DNA from: Alphaproteobacteria bacterium
Lineage (GTDB): Bacteria > Pseudomonadota > Alphaproteobacteria > UBA828
Assembly (NCBI GenBank): GCA_022826665.1
Contig: JAJDUK010000035.1
Coordinates: forward strand, 1-64,000
Length of the DNA: 64,000 nt
Direction: 5' to 3'
Shown here: one piece after another, positions 47,281-55,847 of the stretch
How positions within the stretch are numbered: the first letter of the stretch is position 1
Layout of the letters: each line of letters starts with the position of its first letter
Translations under genes and position numbers: made by a program
The notes under the pieces: model-generated
The model's database searches: none
What the model saw: the letters and a program-made list of their open reading frames with translations, nothing else
Told to the model about the DNA's origin: nothing

Positions 47281-47443
47281 GGACGGCCCCGCCTGAACCG
47301 TCGCACCCAGAGCTTCCTCCAGGCCGAAGAGACCAGGTGGGCGCCGTGTTGCCGAGACCGCGGCCCCAGCAGGGACAGCTCCCGAGAAGCGAAAATTGAC
47401 CGCGGGAAACAGTCGGTGCGACTAATCCGGCAGTAACCGTCCG
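47281..47443 (-). ncRNA. ssrS: 6S RNA
   Basis: The 177-base gap between zapA and fau holds an RNA candidate of about 163 nt on the minus strand. Its ends pair: GGACGG (47437-47442) with CCGTCC (47281-47286), and further in GTCGCACC (47415-47422) with GGGTGCGAC (47300-47308), with most bases between also matched. This is the closing stem of 6S RNA. A long unpaired left side follows (about 47391-47414), then GCTTC/GAAGC opens the terminal stem. 6S RNA binds the sigma70 holoenzyme in its central bubble. Synteny with zapA and ygfA supports the call. A promoter (TTGCCG-17-TAGATT) ends 7 bases upstream. Confidence 0.8.
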
Positions 47444-47449
47444 AAAGGA

Positions 47450-47478
47450 AATCTAATCCTTCTCCAGACGGTCGGCAA
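47450..47478 (-). promoter_or_regulatory. candidate promoter of the 6S RNA gene, overlapping the zapA stop
   Basis: On the minus strand TTGCCG (47473-47478) and TAGATT (47450-47455) are 17 bases apart. The TAG of the -10 box is the zapA stop codon. Transcription would start near 47443, where the predicted 6S closing stem begins. Confidence 0.5.
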
Positions 47479-47806
47479 TATTCTCGATCCGCTCGGCGAG
47501 CGCGTCCACGAGCGGCGCGAACTTGGCCTCGAGCGCCGTCTCGGCATCCACGCGGGCCCTGCGCTCGGCGATCCGCGCCTGCGATTGCAGCCGGTCGAGC
47601 TCGTCATAGGCGTCGGCCAATTCGTCGGCGACGACCAGGCTGGCCATGAGCAGGAGCCGAACCTCGCCGACCCGGCCCACAGTCTCCTCCAGTTCCTGCG
47701 CCCGCTTGTCGACGTAGGCCGCGAGCTTTGAGACATGATCTTCCTGGCCGTCGTCGCAGGAGACCGGGTAGCGCCGCCCGCCGATGGTGACCGCAACTTC
47801 GCCCAT
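47453..47806 (-). CDS. zapA: cell division protein ZapA
   Basis: A 117-residue FtsZ-ring-associated protein. N-terminal VAVTIGGRRYPVSCDDGQED is the ZapA globular half, followed by LAAYVDKRAQELEE and LLLMASLVVADELADAYDEL, then a long coiled-coil helix (about residues 70-117) used for tetramerisation. The ATG at 47806 is 8 bases after DUF4164. The longer open frame on this strand has no coding support upstream. Confidence 0.93.
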   Translation of the reverse strand: MGEVAVTIGGRRYPVSCDDGQEDHVSKLAAYVDKRAQELEETVGRVGEVRLLLMASLVVADELADAYDELDRLQSQARIAERRARVDAETALEAKFAPLVDALAERIENIADRLEKD

Positions 47807-47814
47807 CGCGCGCC

Positions 47815-48126
47815 CTAGACTCCCAGGATCCCGCGGAGCGAGCCGATCGCGTCGTCGAGCCGCTCGGCGACAGCTTCGTTGGTCTGCCGCGTGGCCGCCT
47901 GGCGTTCCGTGGCCTCCGTGAGCGCCCGCGTTAGCCGCGCCCGCTCCACTCTGACAGACTCGAGATCGACGCGCAGCGAATCCCGCTCGCGCTCGACGGC
48001 GGCCATTTCGATCATCAACGCTGGCGCTTGCGCGCTCTGCGTCGCTAAATCGCCATTTGCGAGCGCCTGGTCCAGCCGCGCCACGGCCTGCTCGAGCCGG
48101 TCGCTCGCCTTCTTCAGCTCCGACAT
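47815..48126 (-). CDS. DUF4164 family coiled-coil protein
   Basis: A 103-residue, almost entirely helical protein: KKASDRLEQAVARLDQAL, then MIEMAAVERERDSLRVDLE with heptad spacing of hydrophobics, typical of DUF4164, which often sits directly upstream of zapA in alphaproteobacteria. The function is unknown; a role with the division ring is possible. The ATG at 48126 gives MSELKKASD; the frame extends to 48192. It is cotranscribed with zapA (8-base gap). Confidence 0.85.
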   Translation of the reverse strand: MSELKKASDRLEQAVARLDQALANGDLATQSAQAPALMIEMAAVERERDSLRVDLESVRVERARLTRALTEATERQAATRQTNEAVAERLDDAIGSLRGILGV

Positions 48127-48188
48127 GAAAAATGCGCTGTTGTTCTTGTTGCGGGCTACAAAATTCCGATCTCCCACCCGCCGCCGAA

Positions 48189-48217
48189 ACACTAGAGCGC
48201 TCGCCTGCGAGCGTCAA
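48189..48217 (-). promoter_or_regulatory. candidate promoter for DUF4164-zapA, with inverted repeat in the spacer
   Basis: On the minus strand TTGACG (48212-48217, containing the TGA stop of the carboxypeptidase gene) and TAGTGT (48189-48194) are 17 bases apart. CGCTCGC/GCGAGCG (48198-48213) forms a 7-bp inverted repeat inside the spacer, which might instead act as a terminator of the upstream operon. Confidence 0.4.
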
Positions 48218-49734
48218 CGCTTTGCGCGCAGAACCGGTGTTCGTGAGGTTCGGTTGAGGTAGCGCCGCTGCAGGTGGGCCTTGAAGACCTCGGTGCCGAG
48301 CGGCGCGCCGGTGGCGCGTTCGAGCAGCACCGGACCCTCGTAGCGGGAGGCGAGGCCGTGAACGTTGGCCCTGAGCCACCCGAACAGGGGCGAGAAATCG
48401 CCGCGCTCGATGGCGGGCCACAGCTCAGGCTCACTCCGTGCCGCGGCGTCGAAGAATTGCGCCGCCATCAGGGCTCCGATGGTGTAGCTCGGGAAGTAGC
48501 CGAGCTCGCCGACGGACCAATGGATGTCCTGGAGGCAACCCTGCGTGTCGTTTTCCGGCCTGATCCCGAGCATGGCCTCGTGGATCTCGGCCCAGGCGTC
48601 GGGAATCTCGTCGCAGGCCAGATCGTCCGCAATCAGGGCACGCTCCAGCCGGTAGCGGAGCATGATGTGGGCAGGGTACGTCACCTCGTCGGAGTCCACC
48701 CTTATGTAGCCGGGCTCCACGCGGATCGCCTGCCGGTAGAGCGCGTCTGCGTCCGGCGTGGCAGCGCCGCCGTCGAGATGCTCTACCAGCAGCGGCGCGA
48801 GGAAGCGCATGAAGGGCCGGCTGCGGCAAGCCTGCATCTCGATCAGCAGTGACTGGCTCTCGTGTAGCGCCATGCCGCCGGCTTGGCCTACCGGCTGGTA
48901 TCGCCATTCCTCCGGCAGGCCTGCCTCGTAAAGCGCGTGGCCAGTCTCGTGCAGCACCCCCATGAGGCCGGATAGAACGTCCGTTTCGTCGTAGCGGGTG
49001 GTGATGCGGATGTCTCCGGCGCTGCCGCCGCAGAAGGGGTGGAGGCTGACGTCGAGGCGGCCGTGGTCGAAGTCGAAGCCCAGTGCCGTCATCAGGCGCC
49101 TGGCGAGGGTCTCCTGCGCGTCCACGGGGCTGCTTACCGGCGGCAGGGCGTCTGCTTCTGCCTGCGCCTCGCGCACCTGCCCAAGGAAGTCGGGGAGGAA
49201 GCCCGCGAGATCGTCGAAAAGCGGGTCGATGGTGGCGCAGCGCAGCCCCGGCTCGTAGGAATCCACCAGCCCGTCGTAGGGCGCGCAGCCGAGCGTCTCG
49301 CCCAGCGCCGCCGCCTTCTCGCGAACGAGGCCGAGTAGCGGCGCGAAGGCCTGCGCGAAGGCGGCAAAGTCGCTCGCCGGCCGGGCCTCACGCCATGCCA
49401 TCTCGCAGTGTGACGAAGCCTCGCTCAACGCCTGCACCAGATCGGCCGGCAGCGCCGCCGCCTGGCGCCAGCGCCGGCGCATGCGGGCGAGGTTGGCCCG
49501 CTGCCAATCGTCGAGGGCATCGGCGTTGGCCTCGGCCTCGTCCAGCAGGTCGGGAACGCGGGCATCGGTGAGCAACTCGTGGCGGATCAGCGCAAGCTCG
49601 GCGAGCTGTGCCGCACGGGGCTCCGCGCCGCCCGGCGGCATCATCGTCGCCCAGTCCCAGTGCAGTATCCCGGCCGCGCCGCCGAGCAGGCCGAGGCGGC
49701 GGAAGCGGGCCTCCAGCGCGGCGTAGGCGCTCAA
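48214..49734 (-). CDS. M32-family metallocarboxypeptidase
   Basis: A 506-residue thermostable-carboxypeptidase-like zinc enzyme that removes C-terminal residues from peptides. The metal site is GVLHETGHALYEAGLP (HExxH) with the third ligand in MALHESQSLLIEMQ; IRTDEITYPLHI-like RVDSDEVTYPAHIMLRYRLE and GCLQDIHWSVGELGYFPSYT are family markers. It overlaps the surf1 stop by 4 bases, so it is probably the last gene of the cytochrome oxidase operon, an unusual partner whose link to respiration is unclear. Confidence 0.94.
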   Translation of the reverse strand: MSAYAALEARFRRLGLLGGAAGILHWDWATMMPPGGAEPRAAQLAELALIRHELLTDARVPDLLDEAEANADALDDWQRANLARMRRRWRQAAALPADLVQALSEASSHCEMAWREARPASDFAAFAQAFAPLLGLVREKAAALGETLGCAPYDGLVDSYEPGLRCATIDPLFDDLAGFLPDFLGQVREAQAEADALPPVSSPVDAQETLARRLMTALGFDFDHGRLDVSLHPFCGGSAGDIRITTRYDETDVLSGLMGVLHETGHALYEAGLPEEWRYQPVGQAGGMALHESQSLLIEMQACRSRPFMRFLAPLLVEHLDGGAATPDADALYRQAIRVEPGYIRVDSDEVTYPAHIMLRYRLERALIADDLACDEIPDAWAEIHEAMLGIRPENDTQGCLQDIHWSVGELGYFPSYTIGALMAAQFFDAAARSEPELWPAIERGDFSPLFGWLRANVHGLASRYEGPVLLERATGAPLGTEVFKAHLQRRYLNRTSRTPVLRAKR

Positions 49735-50483
49735 GCCGCGTCCTCGTCCTCGTACTCGCGGGGGCCGCGCCGCATATAGATCGCGTAGATCACGGCGAGG
49801 CCGATCGCGAGCGCGTACCAGATCACGATGTACTGCATGTGCTCGCTGCGCAGCTCGACCTTGGTCTGCCCGCCGATGGGCAGGCCGCCCGGATTGGGGG
49901 CGGGGCCGGCGTCCACGAGAAACGACGGCGCGAGGATGCCCGCCTCGACCGCGAGCGCCTCTGTATCGGTCCAGAACCAGATGTTGTTCTCAGGCTCGTT
50001 GTCGGGCGTGAACCAACCGGCCCGCCCGCCCGGCACGACGACGCCTTCCAGACGATACGTGCCCTGAATCTGGCCCCCGAGCCGCGTCTCGGGCTCCTTG
50101 TTGTCGAGCGGCACCCAGCCCCGGTTGACCAGCACCGCCGGGCCGTCCGCGCGCTCGAACGGGGTGATGATCTGGTAGCCCACCCGGCGGTCGAAGGTGC
50201 GCGCGGCGAGGAACATCTCCGCCTCGTGGCGAAATTGCCCCTCCAGCCAGACCCGGCGGTAGGCGTAGGGCGTTGGATCGTCGAGCTCGGCGGGCAGCAT
50301 CACCGCCTCGGCCTGGAATTGGGCGCGACGCTCCTCGTTGAGATCGGTCTTCCACATCAGGCGATGCACCTGCCAGGAGCCGAGCGCCAGCAGGACGATG
50401 ATGCCCGGAATTGCGAACCAGGTGGCCCGCCTGCGGGCGCGGTCAGATGGTGCCCGACGCCGGGCCCGGTCATCACTCACCAA
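49731..50483 (-). CDS. surf1: Surf1-family cytochrome oxidase assembly protein
   Basis: A 250-residue SURF1-like protein that assists haem a insertion into subunit I. Two membrane helices, near residues 20-40 (IPGIIVLLALGSWQVHRL) and 220-240, flank a periplasmic domain with YRRVWLEGQFRHEAEMFLA, VGYQIITPFERADGPAVLVN and GWVPLDNKEPETRLGGQ. It overlaps DUF983 by 11 bases in the ctaE-DUF983-surf1 string. Confidence 0.93.
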   Translation of the reverse strand: MVSDDRARRRAPSDRARRRATWFAIPGIIVLLALGSWQVHRLMWKTDLNEERRAQFQAEAVMLPAELDDPTPYAYRRVWLEGQFRHEAEMFLAARTFDRRVGYQIITPFERADGPAVLVNRGWVPLDNKEPETRLGGQIQGTYRLEGVVVPGGRAGWFTPDNEPENNIWFWTDTEALAVEAGILAPSFLVDAGPAPNPGGLPIGGQTKVELRSEHMQYIVIWYALAIGLAVIYAIYMRRGPREYEDEDAA

Positions 50484-50850
50484 AGCCGGCCGCTCTGTGT
50501 CTGTATTGAAGGGCGATCAGGAGCGCCTTGGCGGGCCGCAGCAATGCAAGGCTCAAGATGATGATCGCCGGCAGCCAGAGCACCGCGTGGAGCCAGTAGG
50601 GCGGCGCGTGGGTGAACTCCAGCCAGAACGCGAGCGCGACGACGATGCCGCCCACGATAAACATGACGAAGACGGCCGGCCCGTCGGCGCTGTCATGCTG
50701 CGAAAGGTCGAACTGGCATGCGCCACAGCGCTCGGCGACCCGCAGATAGCCTCTGAACAGCTTGCCGCACCCGCAGCGAGGACAGCGGAAGAGCAGGCCG
50801 GCCTTCAGGACCGAGACCGGCGGATAGTAGGTCCCGTCCCCATCCGCCAT
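50473..50850 (-). CDS. DUF983 family membrane protein
   Basis: A 125-residue protein with an N-terminal zinc-ribbon-like pair of CxxC motifs (FRCPRCGCGKLFRGYL and ERCGACQFDLS), then two membrane helices (about 50-75 and 85-110). The family sits between ctaE and surf1 in many alphaproteobacteria and is presumed to help oxidase assembly or copper handling; direct function unknown. Starts 10 bases after ctaE. Confidence 0.88.
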   Translation of the reverse strand: MADGDGTYYPPVSVLKAGLLFRCPRCGCGKLFRGYLRVAERCGACQFDLSQHDSADGPAVFVMFIVGGIVVALAFWLEFTHAPPYWLHAVLWLPAIIILSLALLRPAKALLIALQYRHRAAGFGE

Positions 50851-50860
50851 GTCGTCTCGA

Positions 50861-51664
50861 TCAACCGCCCCACCAGTAGACCCAGATGAACAGGAAGAGC
50901 CAGACGACGTCGACGAAGTGCCAGTACCATGCCGCGGCCTCGAGACCGATGTGCTGGTCCGGCTTGAACTGCTTTTTCAGCGCCCGGTAGAGGCAGACCG
51001 CCAGGAAGATCGCGCCGACGGTGACGTGGAAGCCGTGGAAGCCCGTCGCCATGAAGAAGGTCGAGGGGTAGATGCCATCGCGGAAGCCGAAGGCCGCGTG
51101 GGCGTATTCGTATCCCTGGACGCCGATGAAGGCGACGCCGAGCGCCACGGTGAGCGCGAGCCCGTAGACCAGCTGCTGCTGGTTGCCGTGGCGGAGCGCG
51201 TGATGCGCCCAGGTCACAGTGGCGCCGGAGGTCAGCAGCAGCAGCGTGTTCACGAAGGGCAGCCGCCACGCTGGAATGACCTCGACTCCTGGCGGCGGCC
51301 ACGTGTTGGCGATGACATCGGGCGGCATGATCGAGGCGTTGAAGAATGCCCAGAAGAACGCCGCGAAGAACATCACCTCGGACGCGATGAAGAGCACCAT
51401 GCCGAAGCGCAAGCCCCGTTGGACCACTTGCGTGTGCTCGTTCTCGACCAGCGCCTCGCGGATCACGTCGCGCCACCAGAAGTACATGGTGAACAGCACC
51501 ACGATCCCGCCAATGGTCATCAGCCAGAGCTGGCCGGTGTGCATGAAGATGACCACGCCGCCGAGTCCCAAGCCGCCGCCGCCCAAGGCGCCGATGACCG
51601 GCCACGGGCTCGGCTTCACCATGTGGTACTCGTGGTTCGCGGTCCCGTGTGCGCTATCCGCCAT
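50861..51664 (-). CDS. ctaE: cytochrome c oxidase subunit III
   Basis: A 267-residue membrane protein with seven helices. Typical segments: HEYHMVKPSPWPVIGALG, WWRDVIREALVENEHTQVV, GMVLFIASEVMFFAAFFWAF, TSGATVTWAHHALRHGN, GYEYAHAAFGFRDGIYPSTF, MATGFHGFHVTVGAIFL and WYWHFVDVVWLFLFIWVYWW. Overlaps ctaG by 11 bases. Confidence 0.97.
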   Translation of the reverse strand: MADSAHGTANHEYHMVKPSPWPVIGALGGGGLGLGGVVIFMHTGQLWLMTIGGIVVLFTMYFWWRDVIREALVENEHTQVVQRGLRFGMVLFIASEVMFFAAFFWAFFNASIMPPDVIANTWPPPGVEVIPAWRLPFVNTLLLLTSGATVTWAHHALRHGNQQQLVYGLALTVALGVAFIGVQGYEYAHAAFGFRDGIYPSTFFMATGFHGFHVTVGAIFLAVCLYRALKKQFKPDQHIGLEAAAWYWHFVDVVWLFLFIWVYWWGG

Positions 51665-52310
51665 AACTAAGCTCGCTCCCTGGTCTGGGGCCCGCCGCTT
51701 CGGGGCGCGGGTCGCCGGCCGTATCGTCCGTCAGCACGGCTTCCGTCACGCCCTCTCCGCGCGCGAAGAACGTGTAGGACAAGGTGATCGTGGTCACGTC
51801 GTCGAGCCTGCGATCCTCAACGATGTCCGGGTCCACGAAGAAGGACACCGGAAAGTCGGCGCGCTCGCCCGGTGCCAGCGTCTGCTCCTCGAAGCAGAAG
51901 CACTCGATCTTGTTGAAGTAGGCACCGGCCTTCACTGGAGTCACGTTGAAGGTCGAGGTGCCGATGAGCGACCGGTCCGACTGGTTCACGGCGTTGTAGA
52001 AGGCCATCGCCATCTCGCCGACGCGCACCTTGATCTCGCGCTGCTCGGGCTTGAAGTGCCACGGCAGGTCGCGCGCGGTATCGGCGTTGAAACGGACGGT
52101 GACCACCCGCTCGCCGATTTCCACAGGCGCTTCCTCGGCCACCTGAGTGGTGCCGCCGAAGCCCGTGACCTGGCAGAAGAGCTTGTAGAGCGGCACCGCG
52201 CCGAAGGCGAGGCCCACCATGCCGCACACGACGCCGCCCAGGATGAGCGCGGTCGCGGTGCGGCGCCGGCTCGCGCGCTTGCCGGGGGCGTCGGGCATGT
52301 CGGTTGCCAT
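51654..52310 (-). CDS. ctaG: cytochrome c oxidase assembly protein CtaG/Cox11
   Basis: Periplasm-facing copper chaperone for the CuB site of subunit I; 218 residues. One membrane helix near the N-terminus (TALILGGVVCGMVGLAFG) is followed by PLYKLFCQVTGFGGTTQ, then the copper motif YFNKIECFCFEEQTL with the Cys-x-Cys pair. VSFFVDPDIVEDRRLDDV is the usual C-terminal marker. The ATG at 52310 fits the family; the frame extends to 52379. Follows coxF after 1 base. Confidence 0.94.
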   Translation of the reverse strand: MATDMPDAPGKRASRRRTATALILGGVVCGMVGLAFGAVPLYKLFCQVTGFGGTTQVAEEAPVEIGERVVTVRFNADTARDLPWHFKPEQREIKVRVGEMAMAFYNAVNQSDRSLIGTSTFNVTPVKAGAYFNKIECFCFEEQTLAPGERADFPVSFFVDPDIVEDRRLDDVTTITLSYTFFARGEGVTEAVLTDDTAGDPRPEAAGPRPGSELSYGG

Positions 52311-52311
52311 C

Positions 52312-52446
52312 CTACTCGCCCCCCATCCTGACGATGGTGATGAGGTAGAACAGGATCGCGAGCGCGAGCAGCGCGCCACCGAGCGCGAAGTTGCGAATCT
52401 TGCGCCGGCGCTCGCTGTCCCGGTCTTTCACGACGCCATCCTTCAT
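52312..52446 (-). CDS. CoxF-like small oxidase assembly protein
   Basis: A 44-residue protein easily missed by gene callers. A charged N-terminus (KDRDSERRRKIRN) precedes one membrane helix (FALGGALLALAILFYLITIV) and ends RMGGE. Small single-helix proteins with this layout and the end YxITIVRMG lie between ctaB and ctaG in alphaproteobacterial cox operons (coxF). Its start overlaps the ctaB stop (ATGA) and its stop is 1 base before ctaG, supporting real translation. Function unknown, presumably assembly. Confidence 0.8.
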   Translation of the reverse strand: MKDGVVKDRDSERRRKIRNFALGGALLALAILFYLITIVRMGGE

Positions 52447-53360
52447 GGCACGACCGGGACCGGCCACGCGTGGTCCGCGAGCAGCAGCGCGAAGAGCGCG
52501 AAGAGATAGATGATCGACGTGCCGAAGAGCCGCTTCGCAGCGGCCGGGCTGTGATCCACGAGGACGCGGATGGCACCGGCTGCAAGCAGGACGCCCGCCA
52601 CCAGCGCGCCGATGCCGTAGACCGCGCCGGCAGCCCCGGTCGCGCACGGCGCCAGGCTCACGGGCACGAGGAGCAGCGTGTAGGCCACGATCTGGCGCCG
52701 CGTGCTGCGATCGCCCGAAACCACCGGCAGCATCGGCACGTCGGCGGCCTCGTAGTCCGACGAGCGGACCAGCGCGAGCGCCCAGAAATGCGGCGGGGTC
52801 CAGAGGAAGATGATGCCGAAGAGTGCCACCGCCGTGAGGTCGATCCCGCCGGTCACCGCCGCCCAGCCGATCATCGGCGGGAAGGCGCCGGCAGCGCCCC
52901 CGATCACGATGTTCTGCGGTGTGCGCCGCTTCAGCCACATCGTGTAGATACAGACGTAGAAGAAGATCGTGAACGCGAGCAGGCCGGCCGCGACCCAGTT
53001 GACCGCGAGCCCCATCAGCGCGGTCGCGCCCACCGAGAGCACGATGCCGAGACCGAGCGCGGCGCTCGGCTCTACCCGCCCGGCGGGAACCGGCCGTTCT
53101 CGGGTGCGCGTCATCACCGCGTCGATGTCGCGGTCGTACCACATGTTGATAGCGGCGGAGCCGCCGGCACCGATGGCGATGCAGAGCACCGCCACCGCAG
53201 CGATCACCGGATGGATGGTGCCGGGCGCGATGATTAGCCCGACCGCGCCGGTGAAGACCACGAGGGACATCACACGGGGCTTCAGCAGCGCGAACGTATC
53301 GCCGAGCGCGACCGGCGCCGCGCTTTCCGCGACCGCCATCCTTGCTGCCGGCTCGCTCAT
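52443..53360 (-). CDS. ctaB: protohaem IX farnesyltransferase (haem O synthase)
   Basis: Attaches a farnesyl group to haem b to give haem O on the way to haem a; 305 residues with about nine membrane helices. Prenyl-diphosphate motif NMWYDRDIDAVMTRTRERP with the second Asp-rich loop DYEAADVPMLPVV, plus LKPRVMSLVVFTGAVGL at the start and IFLWTPPHFWALALVRSSDY. ATG at 53360 or the internal Met at residue 8 could be the start. Lies between ctaD and coxF. Confidence 0.95.
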   Translation of the reverse strand: MSEPAARMAVAESAAPVALGDTFALLKPRVMSLVVFTGAVGLIIAPGTIHPVIAAVAVLCIAIGAGGSAAINMWYDRDIDAVMTRTRERPVPAGRVEPSAALGLGIVLSVGATALMGLAVNWVAAGLLAFTIFFYVCIYTMWLKRRTPQNIVIGGAAGAFPPMIGWAAVTGGIDLTAVALFGIIFLWTPPHFWALALVRSSDYEAADVPMLPVVSGDRSTRRQIVAYTLLLVPVSLAPCATGAAGAVYGIGALVAGVLLAAGAIRVLVDHSPAAAKRLFGTSIIYLFALFALLLADHAWPVPVVP

Positions 53361-53381
53361 TGCGCTGGCCCCCGCTCCGGC

Positions 53382-54980
53382 CTAGCGGACGCGGGGCAGC
53401 TCCTCATGGGTATGGAAGGGCGCCGGCGAAGGCACCGTCCATTCGAGGGTGCGCGCGCCCTCGCCCCACGGGTTGGCGGCGCACTTCTTACCCCAGAAGA
53501 GCGTGTAGATGAGGATATAGATGAACAGGATCAACCCGGCGGTCGAGATGTAGGCGCCGATCGACGAGATCAAGTTCCAGCCGGCGTAGGCATCCGGATA
53601 GTCGGGGATGCGGCGCGGCATGCCCGAGACGCCGGAGAAGTGCATCGGGAAGAAGGTAAGGTTCACGCCGATGAAGGTGATCCAGAAGTGAATCTTGCCC
53701 AGCGTCTCCGGGTACTGGCGGCCGCACATCTTGCCGATCCAGTAGTAGAACGCGCCGAAGGCCATGAACACGGCGCCAAGCGAGAGCACGTAGTGGAAGT
53801 GCCCGACCACGTAGTAGGTGTCGTGCAGCGCGCTATCGAGGCCGGCATTGGCGAGCACGACTCCGGTCACGCCGCCCACCGTGAACAGGAAGATGAAGCC
53901 GAAGGCCCACAACATGGGCGTCTTGAACTCGATTGAGCCGCCCCACATGGTGGCGATCCAGCTGAAGATCTTGATGCCCGTAGGCACCGCGATGACCATC
54001 GTCGCACCGATGAAATAGGCGCGCGTGTCGACGTCCATCCCCACCGTGAACATGTGGTGCGCCCACACCACGAAGCCGATGAAGCCGATCGCGACCATGG
54101 CATAGGCCATGCCGAGGTAGCCGAAGACCGGCTTGTTGGAGAAGGTGGAGACGATGTGGCTCACGATGCCGAAGGCCGGCAGGATCAGGATGTAGACCTC
54201 CGGATGCCCGAAGAACCAGAAGAGATGCTGGTAGAGGATCGGGTCGCCGCCGCCGGCCGCGTCGAAGAAGGCGGTGCCAAAGTTGCGGTCCGTCAGCAAC
54301 ATCGTGATGGCGCCCGCCAGCACCGGCAGCGAGAGCAGCAGCAGGAACGCGGTCACCAGCACCGACCAGACGAAGAGCGGCAGCTTGTGCATCGTCATGC
54401 CCGGCGCGCGCATGTTCAGAATCGTGGTGATGAAATTGATGGCGCCGAGGATCGACGACGCGCCCGCGAGATGCAGTGCGAAGATGCCGAGGTCCATGGC
54501 CGGGCCTGCGTGGCCCGAGGTCGATAACGGCGCGTAGACCGTCCAGCCCGCTCCAACGCCCGGCCCAGGCCCTCCGTCCACGAACATCGAGGTCACAAGG
54601 AGGGCGCCGGACGGCACCAGCAGCCAGAAGCTGATGTTGTTCATGCGTGGGAACGCCATGTCCGGCGCCCCGATCATCAACGGCACGAACCAGTTGCCGA
54701 AGCCGCCGATGAAGGCGGGCATGATCATGAAGAACACCATGATCAGGCCGTGGCCGGTCACGAAGACGTTGAAGGTGTGAGAATCGGCAAAGATCTGCAT
54801 GCCGGGCTCGGCCAGCTCCATCCGCATGAAGATGGAGAGCACCGCGCCGACGATGCCGAACACCACCGCGAAGGCGATGTACATCGTGCCGATGTCTTTG
54901 TGGTTGGTGGAGTAGAGCCACCGCGTGATGCCCCGCGGCATATGATCGTGCGCTGCGTGGGCGTGGGCGTGGTCCGCCAT
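53382..54980 (-). CDS. ctaD: cytochrome c oxidase subunit I (aa3 type)
   Basis: Catalytic subunit with haem a, haem a3 and CuB; 532 residues and twelve helices. Haem/copper ligands and proton-channel residues are in normal settings: [38 protein letters not shown] (D-channel Asp), [17 protein letters not shown] with the E of type A1 oxidases and the cross-linked His-Tyr, [11 protein letters not shown], and [17 protein letters not shown]. Cytochrome c is the probable electron donor because subunit II carries CuA. Confidence 0.98.
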   Translation of the reverse strand: MADHAHAHAAHDHMPRGITRWLYSTNHKDIGTMYIAFAVVFGIVGAVLSIFMRMELAEPGMQIFADSHTFNVFVTGHGLIMVFFMIMPAFIGGFGNWFVPLMIGAPDMAFPRMNNISFWLLVPSGALLVTSMFVDGGPGPGVGAGWTVYAPLSTSGHAGPAMDLGIFALHLAGASSILGAINFITTILNMRAPGMTMHKLPLFVWSVLVTAFLLLLSLPVLAGAITMLLTDRNFGTAFFDAAGGGDPILYQHLFWFFGHPEVYILILPAFGIVSHIVSTFSNKPVFGYLGMAYAMVAIGFIGFVVWAHHMFTVGMDVDTRAYFIGATMVIAVPTGIKIFSWIATMWGGSIEFKTPMLWAFGFIFLFTVGGVTGVVLANAGLDSALHDTYYVVGHFHYVLSLGAVFMAFGAFYYWIGKMCGRQYPETLGKIHFWITFIGVNLTFFPMHFSGVSGMPRRIPDYPDAYAGWNLISSIGAYISTAGLILFIYILIYTLFWGKKCAANPWGEGARTLEWTVPSPAPFHTHEELPRVR

Positions 54981-54995
54981 GGCCTCTCTCCTTCC

Positions 54996-55847
54996 TCAGC
55001 GCGCCTTGGGCGCGCTGGCGTCGAGCGCGGCAACCTCGGTCGGGCTGTCGTTCGCCGATGCGTATTCTTCTCGCGCGAATTCCACCCAGGCGTCGAACTC
55101 CTCCTGCGACACTGCTTCGATCATGATCGGCATGAAGCCGTGCAGCGTGCCGCAGAGTTCCGAGCATTGCCCGTAGTAGGTGCCCTCGCGGTTGATCTGG
55201 AACCAGGTCTCGTTGACCCGGCCGGGCACGGAATCCATCTTCACCCCGAACGCCGGGATGGCCCAGGAGTGGATCACGTCGTCGGCCGTCGTCAGCAGCC
55301 TGATCTTGGCGCCCACCGGAAGCACCACCGCCTCGTCGGTGGCGAGCAGGCGAGGCTGCCCCTCCTCCAGCTCATCCTCCTCCAGCATGATCGCGTCGAA
55401 GGTGAAGTCGCCGTGGTCTGGATATTCGTAGGACCAGTACCACTGGTGGCCGATCGCCTTCAGCGTCATGTCGGCTTCTGCGACCTTGTCGGTGAAGTAG
55501 AGCAGCCGGAACGAGGGCACAGCGATCACCAGCAGGATGATGACCGGCACCACGGTCCAGATCACCTCCAGCATGGTGTTGTGGGTGGTCTTTGACGGCA
55601 CCGGGTTCCGCTTCTTGTTGTAGCGGATCACGATCCACGCCATCAGGCCGAACACGAAGGCCGTGATGATGACGATGATGATCGTCACCATGAGGTTGAA
55701 ATCGACGATGCGCTCCATGGAGGGCGAGAGGGCGGTCTGAAAGTCGACCTCCCAATCAGTCGGCTGCTGCGCCACTGCCGCTCCGGCGGCGCCAAGCGCG
55801 CCGGCGAGACCGGCGACCGATGCGCCCAGTTTCGCGAGATGCCTCAC
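54996..55847 (-). CDS. ctaC: cytochrome c oxidase subunit II
   Basis: CuA-bearing subunit, 283 residues. A signal sequence (VAGLAGALGAAGAAVA) precedes two membrane helices (about 50-75 and 92-115); the periplasmic cupredoxin domain holds HQWYWSYEYPD, VIHSWAIPAFGVKMD and the CuA site YYGQCSELCGTLHGFMPI with both Cys, both His positions and the Met. No haem c motif follows, so it is the aa3 rather than caa3 form. The start is a GTG at 55847 behind GGAGG. It heads the operon. Confidence 0.96.
   Translation of the reverse strand: MRHLAKLGASVAGLAGALGAAGAAVAQQPTDWEVDFQTALSPSMERIVDFNLMVTIIIVIITAFVFGLMAWIVIRYNKKRNPVPSKTTHNTMLEVIWTVVPVIILLVIAVPSFRLLYFTDKVAEADMTLKAIGHQWYWSYEYPDHGDFTFDAIMLEEDELEEGQPRLLATDEAVVLPVGAKIRLLTTADDVIHSWAIPAFGVKMDSVPGRVNETWFQINREGTYYGQCSELCGTLHGFMPIMIEAVSQEEFDAWVEFAREEYASANDSPTEVAALDASAPKAR

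Noticed and set aside
50849-51670. Frame antisense to ctaE
   Set aside because: ctaE is certain on the minus strand; the plus-strand translation is a charged shadow.
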